A stretch of DNA of 64,000 nt from Certhia americana (lineage: Eukaryota > Chordata > Aves > Passeriformes > Certhiidae). Under the pieces are notes generated by a model. It searched no databases, was not told the origin of the DNA, and was given only the letters and a program-made list of their open reading frames with translations. The position numbers and the translations under genes were made by a program. Where the stretch lies: NCBI GenBank assembly GCA_018697195.1, contig CM031878.1, forward strand, positions 2,562,569-2,626,568, given 5' to 3'. How positions within the stretch are numbered: the first letter of the stretch is position 1; each line of letters opens with the position of its first letter. Below are positions 33,393-45,365 of this stretch, piece after piece.

Positions 33393-36300
33393 ATGGAAAA
33401 TTATTCTCCTCAGGTAAATCCATCCAACACTTTATGCAGATATGGCTGCACAATTTGACCTACTTCTGGATCGTAGGGTTTCTCTTCCCCATCCCTGCTC
33501 AGCCGTGGCCATTTCCTTGATCCCTCCTGTCCCCACCACACTGACACTTTTTCATTAGCCCCCTTAGGGACCCTTAATGGCCAAATCCTCTCTGGCACTT
33601 AATTTGGGCTAAGCCTGTCCTTCTCGCTGATTTTTACACACTTCCTTCTTGTTTTTTCCTCACTCATGCTGGTTTTCTTTTTTCACCCTTTTAAACTCTA
33701 ACTTTTGATTGCTCCACAAAACTGTATGCTAGACAGAGATTTTATTCCAGTTCTTGAGCACATACTGCTTTACATTAACTTAAAACCAGGTATTTTTTGC
33801 TCAATGTCCTCAATTACTGATGCAACAATGAGACAAACTCAGATATCCATAAGATATCTATCCTGGTTTCCAGCAGGGTGACATGCACACAGCTGAAAAC
33901 AAGTATTTTCTTCCATATTTATTCAAAATCTTCATTTCCTCATTTAATACCCACTCTTTGTTCACTCTTCAACTAAAGTCAAATAGGCAAAGCAGAATAT
34001 AGACAAAAGTTTTCAAATACCTGGTAGATAAATCAAACTCCTCATGAGCAATTTTTCCCTTTCATCCTCCACTGTCAGATTAATTTTAGCATTTGAAATA
34101 GTGTATTTCTGTAGGTCCTACTAAAACAGCATGTTGTAGAACAGATAGAAAGTCTCTCAGCAATTTAGAAAAGCACATTTTTTATGGTCCTGAGAACCAG
34201 AATATCAAATTGATCCTTATAAGGATAAATAAGTGCTTCCCAGAGCAGGTCATTGGAATAATGAATGTAATAGCAAAAATGGAAAGTTATCACCATCACA
34301 TCAAATTGAAAGGGCATTTCCCAAGTCTGCTACCAATCTCAGTGGCCTAGAACCTCTCCTGGAAACTCCACAATGTGCAACCGTGCAAAGCTCCACATGA
34401 GCATACCAGAAAAGTATTAATAACTATGTAATACATGTGGGACTCCAGAAACTGGGTTAAGGAGGCAGGAATTACTGCTTCCATCACTACTGAAGAGGGA
34501 GCAGGAAGGGAAAAATTATTCTAGTTCTCAGAGAGAGAGAGAGGGAGGGAGAGAGAGGGAGATGACATGGACATCTCTGTTCTTCTCCAAGCACCCTCTT
34601 CAAAACAAATGTTCTCCACCATCTTCTGGTTCCTTCAAATTTGATTCACACTCAGTTATGGAAAAGATTCAAGGCCACAGGGGAAGTCGTGTGAGGAACA
34701 GGACAAAGAGAACAGGACAAAGTCATTCTACTTTCCAGTCCTTCATCAAATGTCCACACCTCCAGCAACTCTTTCAGAAAAGCCTCACCCATTCCTGAGA
34801 GCTGGAAATGTGTGCTTATTTACTCACAAACAGGGAACTCTGCCAGCAGCCACACAACCTGTATATTTTGATTATATTAAATTGTTCCAAGGCAGGTTTT
34901 CCTCTTGAGCCTGAAGTAGAAGGGCAATTAATTAAGACCCATTCCTCACCTCCATCAGATGAAAGCAAATTAAATGGCAGCAGTAGGACAACCTTGCCTG
35001 GGATAGGGACTCTTGGAGAAGCAGGGCTTTCCAAGTAATAGATTATTACTTTGCTCATCTGAGCTTGGATCATCTCTAAAAACTGCCCTAAATGTTATCC
35101 TCAAGTCTAGGAAGTGCCACTGCCATTTCCCAGACACAGAAGTCCAAACACAAAACACAACGAAGAATTTTTGCTTAGCCACTTCCACTGGAGGTAAAGA
35201 ACACAGAGCTGGGAATTCAGTGAAAACAGCACCAAGTATGGAAAATCTCCTCCTTAACCTGTGTGTGACTGCCATGTTAAACTGACAAAAGCCACCAGTC
35301 CTTTACTTCACCTCACTGGTGAGGAAGGAGGGAGATAAGGGATTATGGGACAACCCTCTGGGACCCCCACATCCTCCTGGAAACACCCCTGGCATATGGT
35401 CCCTGCTGGTGTGAAACAGTTGCAGCTAAGCAGATGAGTGTTGAGTAATTTCTGAGAAATTAGAGATAGGTAAATTGATCAACTAAGTGAGGGCACCAAA
35501 TGTGCGCTGGATTAATCTACTCTTTGTAGAGGATTAGAAGAAATTTTATCTCACTCAGAGCATTTGCCAACATTTTCCACTGCATTCTGTAATTTCCCAT
35601 CAGGAAATCAAACCCAAAGTGCTTAAATTCACCCGGGTCCCTAAATCTGCACAGATTGAAGACTGCAGTGATACTTCAACCCAGAGACAGCTTCCAAACA
35701 CTTCCTGCATTACCTGGAAGCTTGGCTCATTTCCCACAGTGGGAATTTAACCTGCTTGAAGTGGAAACCAGAGGAAATCCTCTGCCAGTGGCTCCTATTT
35801 GCAGCTGTAATGTGCTAAGCTAGGGGAACCACATTCAGGGTCAACTCATCAGCTCAAGCACAGTCTTTACCCTGGCAGTGTCACAGCTGTCTTTGCTGCC
35901 ACTGCCACTGTAGGCTGGGGAAAATGGCCAAGGTGACGAAACATTGCTTTCTTGCTTTCAAGTGATGCAGAGAAAAGTGGAAACAACAGCAAAAATACTC
36001 TCCTTCTAATTGAAAACACAGTACCACTTAATGGCCTTTGAAGTGAGTGTGTGTGTGTGTTTTGTGGAGGAAGGGGGAGAAATGGATCGCTGTAACCAAC
36101 ACCCCAAAGGACTATAAATCAAACAGTATACAGCTGTTGGTATCAAATATAACTCCTTTCGCACTACATCAAAAAGCTTTAATTAACAACTAATTTATTC
36201 AAGTTAAAAAAAAAATCCCTTGCACTAAATAATTGTATTATAACTGGGGGACTAGTCTGTATTTACCCCCTCTCAAAAGCATGACAGGAGAGGAAATTGA

Positions 36301-36744
36301 GTCTTTAGAGAACAGCAAAGTAGAAAAATGGATCAAAGATTCAGGGGGATTGTCGATTGGCTCTTTTGAGTCAGTAGAGACCAAACGAAGCTCATTTAAT
36401 GAAGAAAGCCACACTGTGAGGTCTGTTTGGTCTAGGACCTACTTTTAATAAAAGTGTTTATAAAGATAAATGGCAGTGGGTCACACCAGGCATGGTGCGG
36501 ACAGGTGTTGCACAACTCTGCCCACATGGCAGTGTCACTTCTGCTCCTGGCCTCTGTTTTGTCATCCATGGAGATGTCCCATGCCACAGACTGACAAGGG
36601 AGGTTTCAGCCATGTGGGGCTCTTGACAGAGCAGCCAAATGTCTGTTGGTGGCCTCTGAGCAGGCTCATTTGGGAGCTGCTCCACATTTGAACCCCAAAT
36701 GTGGAAGGTCAGGCTGGTTAAACCAACTCTGTCTCTCCCATTAA
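33393..36744. other. Unique non-coding DNA
   Basis: No gene recognised. A (GA)n-rich run lies at 34530-34562 and a short (GT)n at 36043-36060. The motif-dense block at 36105-36250 is listed separately. Confidence 0.6.
36105..36250. other. Candidate conserved non-coding element
   Basis: Repeat-free block with CAGCTG at 36131-36136, GGTATCAAATATAAC next to it, and AGCTTTAATTAACAACTAAT around 36176-36194. Low confidence. Confidence 0.22.
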
Positions 36745-36796
36745 GAATCACAGAATCAGGGCATATCCTGCATTGGAGGGGCCCAAAAGGGTCTTA
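36745..36796 (-). mobile_element. Short CR1 3' terminus
   Basis: AATCACAGAATCAGGGCATA followed by TCCTGCATTGGAGGGGCCCA and AAAGGGTC resembles the reverse complement of the CR1 variant ending in 'gggtcccttccaactcagga'. About 50 bp remain. Confidence 0.6.
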
Positions 36797-37065
36797 CAGC
36801 ACAAGTAAAGGCATGTGCTGGTGCAGCCCAGAGCTTGCACATGCCCAAGAATGCTGCTCTTGCAGAACAAGAACCCATGCATGAGCATCTCTGCCCTCCT
36901 GAACCAGCGTGGCCATCAGAACCATGTGGGTGCAATCTGGGTCCCATCCTCCCCTGCTGCCAGCATCACTAAGGCAAGAATTTGAGGGATGCTCCTTTTT
37001 TTCCCCCTTTTTCACTTTTTTTCCCCTCCATAACTTTGTGGTTGTGACATCTAACTAATCTCTGT

Positions 37066-37136
37066 CAAGGTAAGGTAAGTGCCATTATCCTGCTTTAATG
37101 GCTAATGAAGCTGAAGCAGAGTAAGTAGTTTACTGG
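37066..37136 (-). repeat. Possible ancient MIR-like relic
   Basis: The plus strand reads AAGGTAAGGTAAGTGCCATT, ATCCTGCTTTAATGGCTAAT and GAAGCTGAAGCAGAGTAAGT. This parallels the reverse complement of the MIR 3' segment (gtaagta-ttatcc-catttta-gaaactgaggc). Diverged and short. Confidence 0.4.
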
Positions 37137-37494
37137 TTGTCTCATCTTCAGGGTCCCATCATGCATGTTTTACTGTTCCTTGGAGTGTACTGAAGTTCCA
37201 CATTAATGCTGCCATTGATTACAGTGTACAATCTTCAGGGCAGGGACTGTGATTTTCTTTTCATTTGCTTAATGAAAAGCATACTGCCTTTTAATTCTTC
37301 TGGATTCTGTTGCCTAGGTTTTAGGTGGGAGCAGCGGGGGGACAGACATGAGGCCACATGCCACGTGGTGCCCATGGGCCAGCAGAGGCTAAAGCAGAGC
37401 CAGGCTGCAGCCTCAGCACCTTTCTTTATATTCAGCCCCACCTCTGAATCAGTGCCAGGGTAGTGCTGGCCCACCACCATCCACAAGCAATTCT

Positions 37495-37790
37495 GAAGAT
37501 TCCTTAAGTTTATATGTATAATAAGATTGTGACATAAATAATTTTTAGTAATAAAATGCTTGAGGGGAAGCATTGGGTTTGCTGCTGTAAACATCAAGCT
37601 GAACTGGCAGGTGCAACCTGCCAACATTATCCAACCCAGAGGACAACAATAATTTCAACACGGTTAATTGATTAGTTTATGGATAAAATTAAATAATTGG
37701 GTACATCATTCTAATGATATATTGCACTATAAGAATGATTTAAAAGGAGGGCAAGATTTATTTTGCTTTTGTGACAGCTTTATCCTGTTA
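37495..37790. other. Candidate conserved non-coding element, homeodomain-rich
   Basis: It contains TAATTGATTA at 37665-37674, the palindromic P2 site of paired-class homeodomains, and the 6-bp inverted repeat ATCATT-CT-AATGAT at 37705-37718. TAGTAATAAAA and AAATAATTGG words are also present. The sequence is repeat-free. Conservation is inference. Confidence 0.35.
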
Positions 37791-39019
37791 GACATCAAAA
37801 ATAGAAATAATGCTCTAAAAATTCCCTATAATTCATTAAGAACACTCCAGAAAGCTTAAAAAGAGCTTAAAAATTGAGCATCTTAAATCTTTCTTAGATA
37901 TTTCAAATGTACAGGTATATGCTAAAATAAATTTCAGAGGTAATCTTCAGAAGTGACATTGTTCAGGCTTTTAAATCAAAATCTAACGTGTTTATACATA
38001 CAAAGCTCTGAAAAGATGTATATATAGGTTACTCCTGAAGAGATTTGGGTTAGTTGAATTTGGTAACCCTCAGCCCTAAGGCCATGAATACAATAGCTTT
38101 ACACACAAAACTGAGTATCGTGATCTCCATCTACCTCCAGTGAGTAATCACACCATTAAGGACTAACCAAGAATGTGTTAGATAAATCCCCAGCCACCAA
38201 GAACAGGTTCCAGTATTCCTACTGACCTGCACTGCGGAAAGGAAAACCAGAGAACAGGACAATTGATGGCTTCAGGGAGTGAATTGCTTGGTGAGCTGAT
38301 GGTCAAGATACCCCCCTAGGCCCAGGTCCTGCCTCTGCCAGTGACTGCAAAGATGAAAATTGCTTCATCTTTTGAGCACTCTTTTATAAAATAAGATCTT
38401 CACCTCTGTGAGAAATTCAGTGAGTTGTGATGCTTAGGTTCCTTTGGGCATCACAAACTACAGAAAAAAAATAAATAAAAAGAGAATAATTTTTCAAGAA
38501 CAATCTTCCTACTTGCTTCCATCAATGATGAATTTAAGCACAGTGCATAAAGTCTGACAACTCTGTGTTTGGCTTAAGTATCTTTTATTGTTGGCTATAA
38601 ATTGTCAACTTCCTTATAAATCTGGGCACAGAATATAAATATAGTTGGTAAATGGCTCCTTGAAATTAAGTAAAAATTACACCACATAACAGCAAGAACC
38701 AAGCTAAAAGAAAACCTGCTGGCACACAGAAGACTTTTTTATTTATATGAAAACTCAATGTTAAATCCATGTTACCCCCAAGCCTAAGAATCCCCTTCTC
38801 CCACCTGCTGACCGATTTGGCATGAGCAGAACTTCAAATTGTCCCTTGTCCAGGAGGAGATCTGGGGAGGAAAGGTCACCATGGGTGCTTCAAGCTGAGG
38901 TACTCTAAGCACAGCAGCATCCTTAGTTTCTTAAGGGGCTTTTTGCTTTTTGCCCACTCGTTCTGTTTCCTGTTTCACCTCATCCGTTCCCATCCTTACC
39001 CCCTAAACAATAAAAGCTC

Positions 39020-39240
39020 AATGGGAATGCAAATGCAGCTCTCCATTTAAAATCCCAGCGAGAAGGCAGTGTGTCACCCATATTTATGAGCTCTAAATGG
39101 CTTTTATCAAAGTGAGGTCGTACTAAATCACCCCCAAGCTGTCATAAATACAAATGACTCGACATAGTCTGCAACAAGCCTTCGGGGGAAAATTATATGA
39201 TCTGCTGTTGCAGTTATGCTATATCACACAACGAGCTCAT
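39020..39240. other. Candidate conserved non-coding element (POU/TCF/HOX words)
   Basis: A perfect ATGCAAAT octamer lies at 39027-39034, a TCF/LEF-type ATCAAAG at 39106-39112 and a HOX/CDX-type GTCATAAA at 39141-39148. Several CpGs are retained (AGCGAG, GGTCGTAC, CTCGACA, CTTCGGG, AACGAG) within 180 bp of repeat-free DNA. This combination is the strongest motif evidence for an enhancer in the window, but it is still only motif evidence. Confidence 0.35.
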
Positions 39241-40129
39241 ATATTTCCACTGGCAAGGTAACCTGATCCTTCAGAGGACACTAATAGGTGAAAGGGGGAC
39301 GAGAGGAATAGTGAATCAAGCAGTGCGTGCCTGCACGTCTGCACACACGTCTGTGCATGCACCTCCCAGCTAAAACTCAGGCTCCTCTCCCTGTGTGGAA
39401 GAGGAGGTTCTTGTGGTTTTGGAGAATGAGATTTCTTTGGCTGCTTTAATGGAGACGGGAAACTGCCAGCCAAGACAGTAAGATCCAGGGGCTCACCAGG
39501 GTATTTCCTATTTTAAAAATTCATGCGAAGGCATGAAAATTATTAAGATATGAACCAGAGCTATCCAGACTCCAAAGACTGGACCGCTTCCAAGCAAATT
39601 AAAGAAGCCATTCCTCAATCTCAGCTGGTGAAGCCCAGGATTATAGCAAAGTCTGCTGCAGGATAAAGTGGAAACACTTACAAAGGAGGCATGAACTGGG
39701 CAGTGGAAAAAATCAGCATGGGCTCCTGAGATAAGGGGCACTAATTATTTTCTGTTTATTTACCTGCTTTTTATTTATGCGCAGACATAGAAAGACACAT
39801 TATAGAAAGAAGGAGAAATTCTGATCAGACACCGTAGACAGTGACAGCAATTTGTGGGAGCTCATGGGGACAGGACAGCCTGCTGAGCACCTCCCTACTT
39901 AGCTGTTTGCAGGCAGCCTGGCCATGATTCAATGTGGCACTGTGGGGGCTCAGAGTCCACAGCTCTCCCTGTGGTCACACTGGGGTGTTGGTCACCTTAC
40001 ATGCTAAATAAGTCAACTCCAATGACGGTTTGTTCATATTTTTGTATCTGGGATGAAGCCAGTGCCTCTGTCTACTTGGCAAATGGTTACAGCAATAAGT
40101 CAGATTGGGTTTGCTATCTCTAACGTAAT

Positions 40130-40345
40130 AGAGGCACTATGCCAATTTTCAGCAATCCAGGTCGGATGTGGGCATTTGTAATGGCACCCTTCTTGGAGAA
40201 TGAGGTCTCTAACATTAAATTATGTGTTTTAATTAAAAGCTGAACTTACTGAGCTCGAGCTACTAAACTTGATTTTCAGCTACCGTGAGCCTGGTGGGAA
40301 GCCAGTTGCACAGCACTGCCATTTTCCAGTGTTGAGCTTTTCATA
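40130..40345. other. Candidate conserved non-coding element
   Basis: It contains the perfect 12-bp palindrome TTTTAATTAAAA at 40227-40238 and overlapping GAGCTC/CTCGAG words just after it. CpGs are retained (GGTCGGATG, CTACCGTGAG) in repeat-free sequence. Confidence 0.28.
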
Positions 40346-40879
40346 AATACTCTGCACAGGAAACCTCCTCACTCAGGAGCTGAAGAGACAGCCTGGTGAA
40401 AAGCATGTTTGAGCCATTTATCATCAAAGAGGATGATAAGAGCAAAACCATCAGAAATCCTGTTTTGGACTCCTTCTGTTGCGACTCACCGTACTCCTTT
40501 CCCAGATGCATCATCTCCTGCCAGTGTCAGAGAAGAGGCAGCCTTTCCTGCAACTGGGAGCTGAAGGTTATTATCTCTGCCCTGCCTGCTGGAAGCCCCA
40601 CACTGTCAGACAGGAGGAACCCAAGGAGCAAGGAGATCAACACACTGCCTGAACAAGCTCCTTGCACTTCAAGATCTACACCAGCTTCCACAGTTGGTCT
40701 GTTGGCAGAAGCTCCCACTGCTCAGGAAGGGAATCAGGGAGTACACAAGGCATCCCTGCAGGACAGTGAGGTGGTGGCAGGCTGACCTGTGCTGCCTGTC
40801 AGGCTGCGAGGCTTGCCATCTGAGAAAGGCCACCAGGAACCTGGCCAGCTGGCTGTCCGGTGTGATTAAAGACAAAATA

Positions 40880-41130
40880 TGAAATCCTTCAGGAAAGGGA
40901 GGAACAGGATCGCAGGTCTGGGTTGCATAATCTCATGCATTTGTGTAACCAGTCGAAATAGAGCGTGTGAGCTGACCAGATGTTTTTCATTTCAGTGTAC
41001 AGCGCTGTGGAGCAAATCAGAGACCAACAAGTGCCAAACACAATGGTGGCTTTGCCAGCACTGTTGTAATCAGAGCTCAACAAAGGGCACTGTCAACCCC
41101 AATTTCGGGGCTGACAGGTCAATCTCCTGG
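40880..41130. other. Candidate conserved non-coding element
   Basis: Repeat-free block with retained CpGs (CAGTCGAAATAGAGCG, ACAGCGCTG) and an AACAAAGGGC SOX/TCF-like word near 41079. Low confidence. Confidence 0.25.
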
Positions 41131-41440
41131 CTGGGCAAAGAAGACAAACTGTTCTTTACATCAAGTACCTGTATCTGAGCTAAATATCAGTAGTAGCTGG
41201 TAAATGTGGGGTTGTGTCTCAGTCATTGAGCCAAACATCAGCAGAAAAAGTGGCAGCAGGATTGTGTGCATGATTTGATCCACTGTGGGAGCAATCTATA
41301 ACGTAATATCTATTTGTTTAGACAGAGCTGGATACTGATTTTGTGAGACAAACCCAACCAATATGAAAATATAGAGGAAAAATAATATACACCCTCATTT
41401 ATGATTATAGCATCAATTTGGTCTGGAAACACAGAGCTCC

Positions 41441-41471
41441 ACTCAAGGACCAGTACTCAAGGACAGTACTC
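41441..41471. repeat. Tandem duplication, 13-14-bp unit
   Basis: ACTCAAGGACCAGT is followed by ACTCAAGGACAGT and a partial third ACTC. The two units differ by one base of length. Confidence 0.9.
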
Positions 41472-42434
41472 ATTGGGACAATGCCCTGATGGGGTAACAA
41501 ATTTTGCTTTGTTAGGGGCCATTTTTATCCCCAGATTAGCATTCACAGATCTGTGATGGAACAGTAAACCTTAAACAGATGCACTCTGGATCTACACATG
41601 GTTCTTACACACATAGCTCTCCCACAATATCCTTGGTGGAGACACTCACTGATCACCAAAACTCTTTGGCACCAGATAAAAAACATACTGTTATTCTAAT
41701 ATAGCCTTGGGACAATTGGTCCTCTCAGCCTTAAATTTACATAGATAAGGATTAGTTACTATGAAGAAGTTGCACTGCTTTTACGACATGGATAACATTA
41801 AACTGAAGTAACAGTGCTTCAAGATTGCATTTATGTAAGAATAAGGGAAAAAAAATTATCTAAAGGCATCCTAATTCTCAGAACTGTGTGTAATCTAAGC
41901 ATCATATGACTTACCATTGTTATATTGCACTGATAAAACCCCAGGTGTTGCCCTGGCATAAAATCTGTACTGGGTTATACAGACCAGCACTTCAAGTGTC
42001 GCATGGGAAAAACATTGTAGTGCATGTTCTAAGCAAAACTTTGAAGACCCATAGCTATTGTGATTTATTTAAAACTAAGTTGACTTTTCTGAATGTTCTT
42101 CTCTATTTCCTCTTTTATTTCTATCACATCGAAGTGAATATGAAGCCAAGTTTGCAAGTCCGGAGGCTGAAATCCTCTCCCAGGTTGCAGCAGGTGGTAC
42201 AGCACAGCTGTGCAAGCCACAGGGTGCTTCCCTACTTTCAACTTGAGCAGCTCCAACAGCAGGGGAGCAAGCCTTCTCTCATTCCACTCAAAACAGAAAT
42301 AAACCCAGATTTTTAAAACTGTGCTCACGGGGACTGTGACAGCAGGAGGAACCAGGCTCTGAGTCCCACCTCTAGGCAGAGCAACAAGCACAGCACCAAG
42401 GAGGAATGCTCCACCATTAATATGGTCATACAAG

Positions 42435-42556
42435 TCATAGAATCCTAGAATGGCTTGGGTTGGAAGGGAGCCTCAAAGCTCATCTTGTTCCACCACACTG
42501 CAGGGACATCTTCCACTAGACCATGTTGCTCAGCTGGTGCCATCCTTGACTGTGCC
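42435..42556 (-). mobile_element. CR1 LINE 3' fragment, 122 bp, with terminus
   Basis: CATAGAATCCTAGAATGGCT and GGGTTGGAAGGGAGCCTCAA, then CAGGGACATCTTCCACTAGA and CATGTTGCTCAG, give the reverse complement of the CR1 3' end. The element's terminus is intact at 42435. Confidence 0.92.
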
Positions 42557-43574
42557 CTAATACAAATTACCCCTCACCAACATCACTTTATCACAACAGT
42601 AATAAAGGAAAAAAAAAAAAAAAAAAGGCTTGTCTGTATCCTTAAAGTACCCACTGGCACCACAGCTGGAGACTTTTTGTAAGCTCTGATTTTGTATTTG
42701 CAGGTAAACAGCATTTCAGTTTCAGTTGTGCAAAATAAGGATATTTTTTAAGCAGGAATGGGTTGTTATACTAAAGATAAATGAAACAACTGAGTTGATT
42801 TACATGTGCAAGCTTCATCATAGGCTAAGAGCATTGTAATGTAAGTATTGCTGTCCGTTGCTTCCTTTAAAGCCACTGCATCCCAATAAAAAATTATTAT
42901 AATGATTGTTCTAGATACAAGCCCTGTTTGTTCTTGTTTCCTTTCCATGCTTATCTCCTTTTTGCTTATTTTAGGGGCTAGAACAACTAACCCAGGAACG
43001 AATTATACCAACATTTGTTCTGTGTTGGTGATCAAAATGTTATATTTGAAACTGCTCTGGGGATACCTTTCTGTTCATTTGCTTCTTGAGGTGGTAAGAA
43101 AGATAATTTCTACTAAGCCAATTTAACTACAGTTTGTACCAACAGAAATATTTTCAGTTACAGCAAGAGGGTAACAATGGCAATGATTATAAAAATTGGA
43201 TCAAGTTTACTTTAGAGTCTTCTACTCGCTAAAATATCAGGAGAGAATATCTTGAACAGCCTTGTACTGGCTGCTGCCTCTAGAAAACCTTGGTAGCAGA
43301 TGACCAGAGCATTTTTTGGAATAAAAGAGAGCAGATAATGTGATGAACATATAGGTGACAAAGTGGTGACCAGAGACATCACAGCAGACCAACCTTCAGT
43401 TTGGGATCTGATCAAAAGCATCTTCCAGGTAGTTTGGACTTTCAGTGAGTTTATTAGTCCATTCATTTACCAAGGACTTGTATTTTTAGAAATCTGTGTA
43501 TTGCAGTGGTACAAGTGAATGTCACTGTTATGGTATCACAGTAGTGTGATGATAGAGGTGTTTACATCTCTCTG
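42557..43574. other. Unique non-coding DNA
   Basis: No gene recognised. An A18 tract lies at 42609-42626. Confidence 0.6.
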
Positions 43575-43690
43575 GAGCCCTGAATAACTTGACCAAATGG
43601 GTGGCATCCCAGACTGCTGTTAAGAGATTGAAACTGGATGAATTTTAAGGTCACTTCCAACCCAAACTGTTCTGTGATCTTATGATTCTG
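43575..43690 (+). mobile_element. CR1 LINE 3' fragment, 116 bp
   Basis: GAATAACTTGACCAAATGGG and GGTGGCATCCC, then TTTTAAGGTCACTTCCAACC and the tail TTCTGTGATCTTATGATTCT, match the CR1 3' end on the plus strand, well diverged. Confidence 0.8.
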
Positions 43691-43764
43691 TTCTGTAAAA
43701 TCAGTAACCCTGGTGATTTGCCCAGGATTGTTCAGTCAGTCTGCAGCTTCCTCAGAAGAGAAAG

Positions 43765-44074
43765 CACAGGGGCAGACACTCTTTTCCCTGGTTACCAGCG
43801 ACAGAAAATGGCATGAGCTTCTGTCAGGGGAGGTTTAGGCTGAGCATCAGGAAAAAGTTCCTCTCCCAGAGGGTGGTCTGGCCCTGGAACAACCTCCCCA
43901 GGGCAGTGGTCACAGGCCCAAGTCTTAAAGAATTCAAGAAGCATTTTGACAATGCTCTCAGACACGTGGTTGTGACTCTGAGGGTTGTCCTGTTCAGGGC
44001 CAGAAGTTGGACTTTGATGATCATTGTGGGTCCCTTTCAACTCAGGATATTCTATGATTTTATGTTTCTATGAA
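43765..44074 (+). mobile_element. CR1 LINE 3' fragment, 310 bp, second subfamily
   Basis: The plus-strand copy runs through GGTTACCAGCGACAGAAAAT, TCTGTCAGGGGAGGTTTAGG, CAGAGGGTGGTCTGGCCCTG, GACAATGCTCTCAGACACG and AGTTGGACTTTGATGATCAT, ending CAGGATATTCTATGATTTTA. It lies head-to-tail 74 bp after another CR1 copy of a different subfamily. Confidence 0.93.
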
Positions 44075-45329
44075 TTCTTCATGTTGGGAGGTCTCATTTA
44101 CTGTTGCATAATTATGTGTTATGATGGAAAAGTGACCCGGCTCAAATCCGAAATCCTTTCTCACATGAGTAGCAAGTTTTTCAGCAGCAGCTGAAACAAA
44201 ACAGCTTTTTGAGTGCAGTTTCTGAGCTGACAGAGCCTTTCCTCTTCAGTTCTTTAGGTGGCCTTAATAATGGAAGCTCTGGATAAGATTTGGTCACCCC
44301 AGATGAGTATAATAGAGAAACTCATAAAGTTTAAAAACAACCCCAGAAACTTATCAAAATAACATAAGAAGAGTGGCACAATCAGAGCAAGATTCAACTA
44401 CAGCAAGAAGCTGCTTCAAGAGCTCAAGGCTGTGATTCTCTTTTAGGTGAGATTCATGAAACTGGCTCATAACCAGAGCCATTGACTGGACAAACATTCA
44501 TAGAAATACCTGATGAAAAATTATACAGCCTGCCTGGGGGTACATAAGATGTCAGACAGAACCCTTCAGCAAACTCAGAGTCATTCTCAGATTCATAGAT
44601 CTGAAGGACAGCAGAGACCTGAGAGGATGGACAGAAAAACTTTTTTGGCTGAATCAGACATGAGGAAGGAGTTACTGCTACCAAATCATGTCCAGCTGGC
44701 TCTTCAGGACAGGGATTGCTGCCAGCCCTGTTTTGCTGGCTGTCTCTCCATCTGAGAGATCTGAGCAGGTCCTAACCCACATCCGCTCTCCAACAAGTCC
44801 AGAGTTCTTTTGGATGAACAGCTTAACTGAGAGAGCCAAGGAAGTGACCTCCTGAAACCTCAGGGATGGAGAAGTCATGGGAACAAGCTGCCCAGAGCAT
44901 GACCTACACATCCCAGGTCTGCTGCAGAGAGTGATTTATCTGACCTTTCATCTGAGTTGTCTAAGATGACTACTCAATTTGCCCATCTGTGCCCTGACTC
45001 ACAGTCAGAAATTGCCTTGCTCAGTGCATCTTTCAGATTACACTACCATGCCTGGATGGATCAGAAGATGGAGAGAGCCTACCATGAGTTTTGCTCTAAC
45101 AGTCATATTGCCCTCATTCTTTAGAACATGTTTCCCAATTCTGATGAAGCCTGACTGGTTATGGATTCTATTTGTTCCTGCACTTGGTCTGTCCCAGGCA
45201 ATACAGAAGAAGATCCAAGGGACAACAAGCTGCCTCTTACCATAAAGCCAAGAGGTCTCACACCTATATGCAGTGCCCTAGAAGAAATTAATGTTTGAAA
45301 CATCCAGTAGGCGCAAGAACAAAAAAAAA

Positions 45330-45331
<2 letters not shown>
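44075..45331. other. Unique non-coding DNA
   Basis: No gene or repeat recognised. Confidence 0.6.

Positions 45332-45361
<30 letters not shown>
45332..45361. repeat. (AC)15 microsatellite
   Basis: Fifteen perfect AC units, preceded by an A9 run. Likely polymorphic. Confidence 0.97.

Positions 45362-45365
<4 letters not shown>

Larger units (their letters stand above)
37137..42434. other. Unique DNA with several candidate conserved blocks
   Basis: More than 5 kb without any recognised repeat element or gene. Motif-dense blocks at 37495-37790, 39020-39240, 40130-40345 and 40880-41130 are listed separately. A 13-14-bp tandem duplication lies at 41441-41471. Confidence 0.6.

Noticed and set aside
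44591..44620. ATTCATAGATCTGAAGGACAG resembling a reptilian SINE start
   Set aside because: The similarity stops after about 25 bases.
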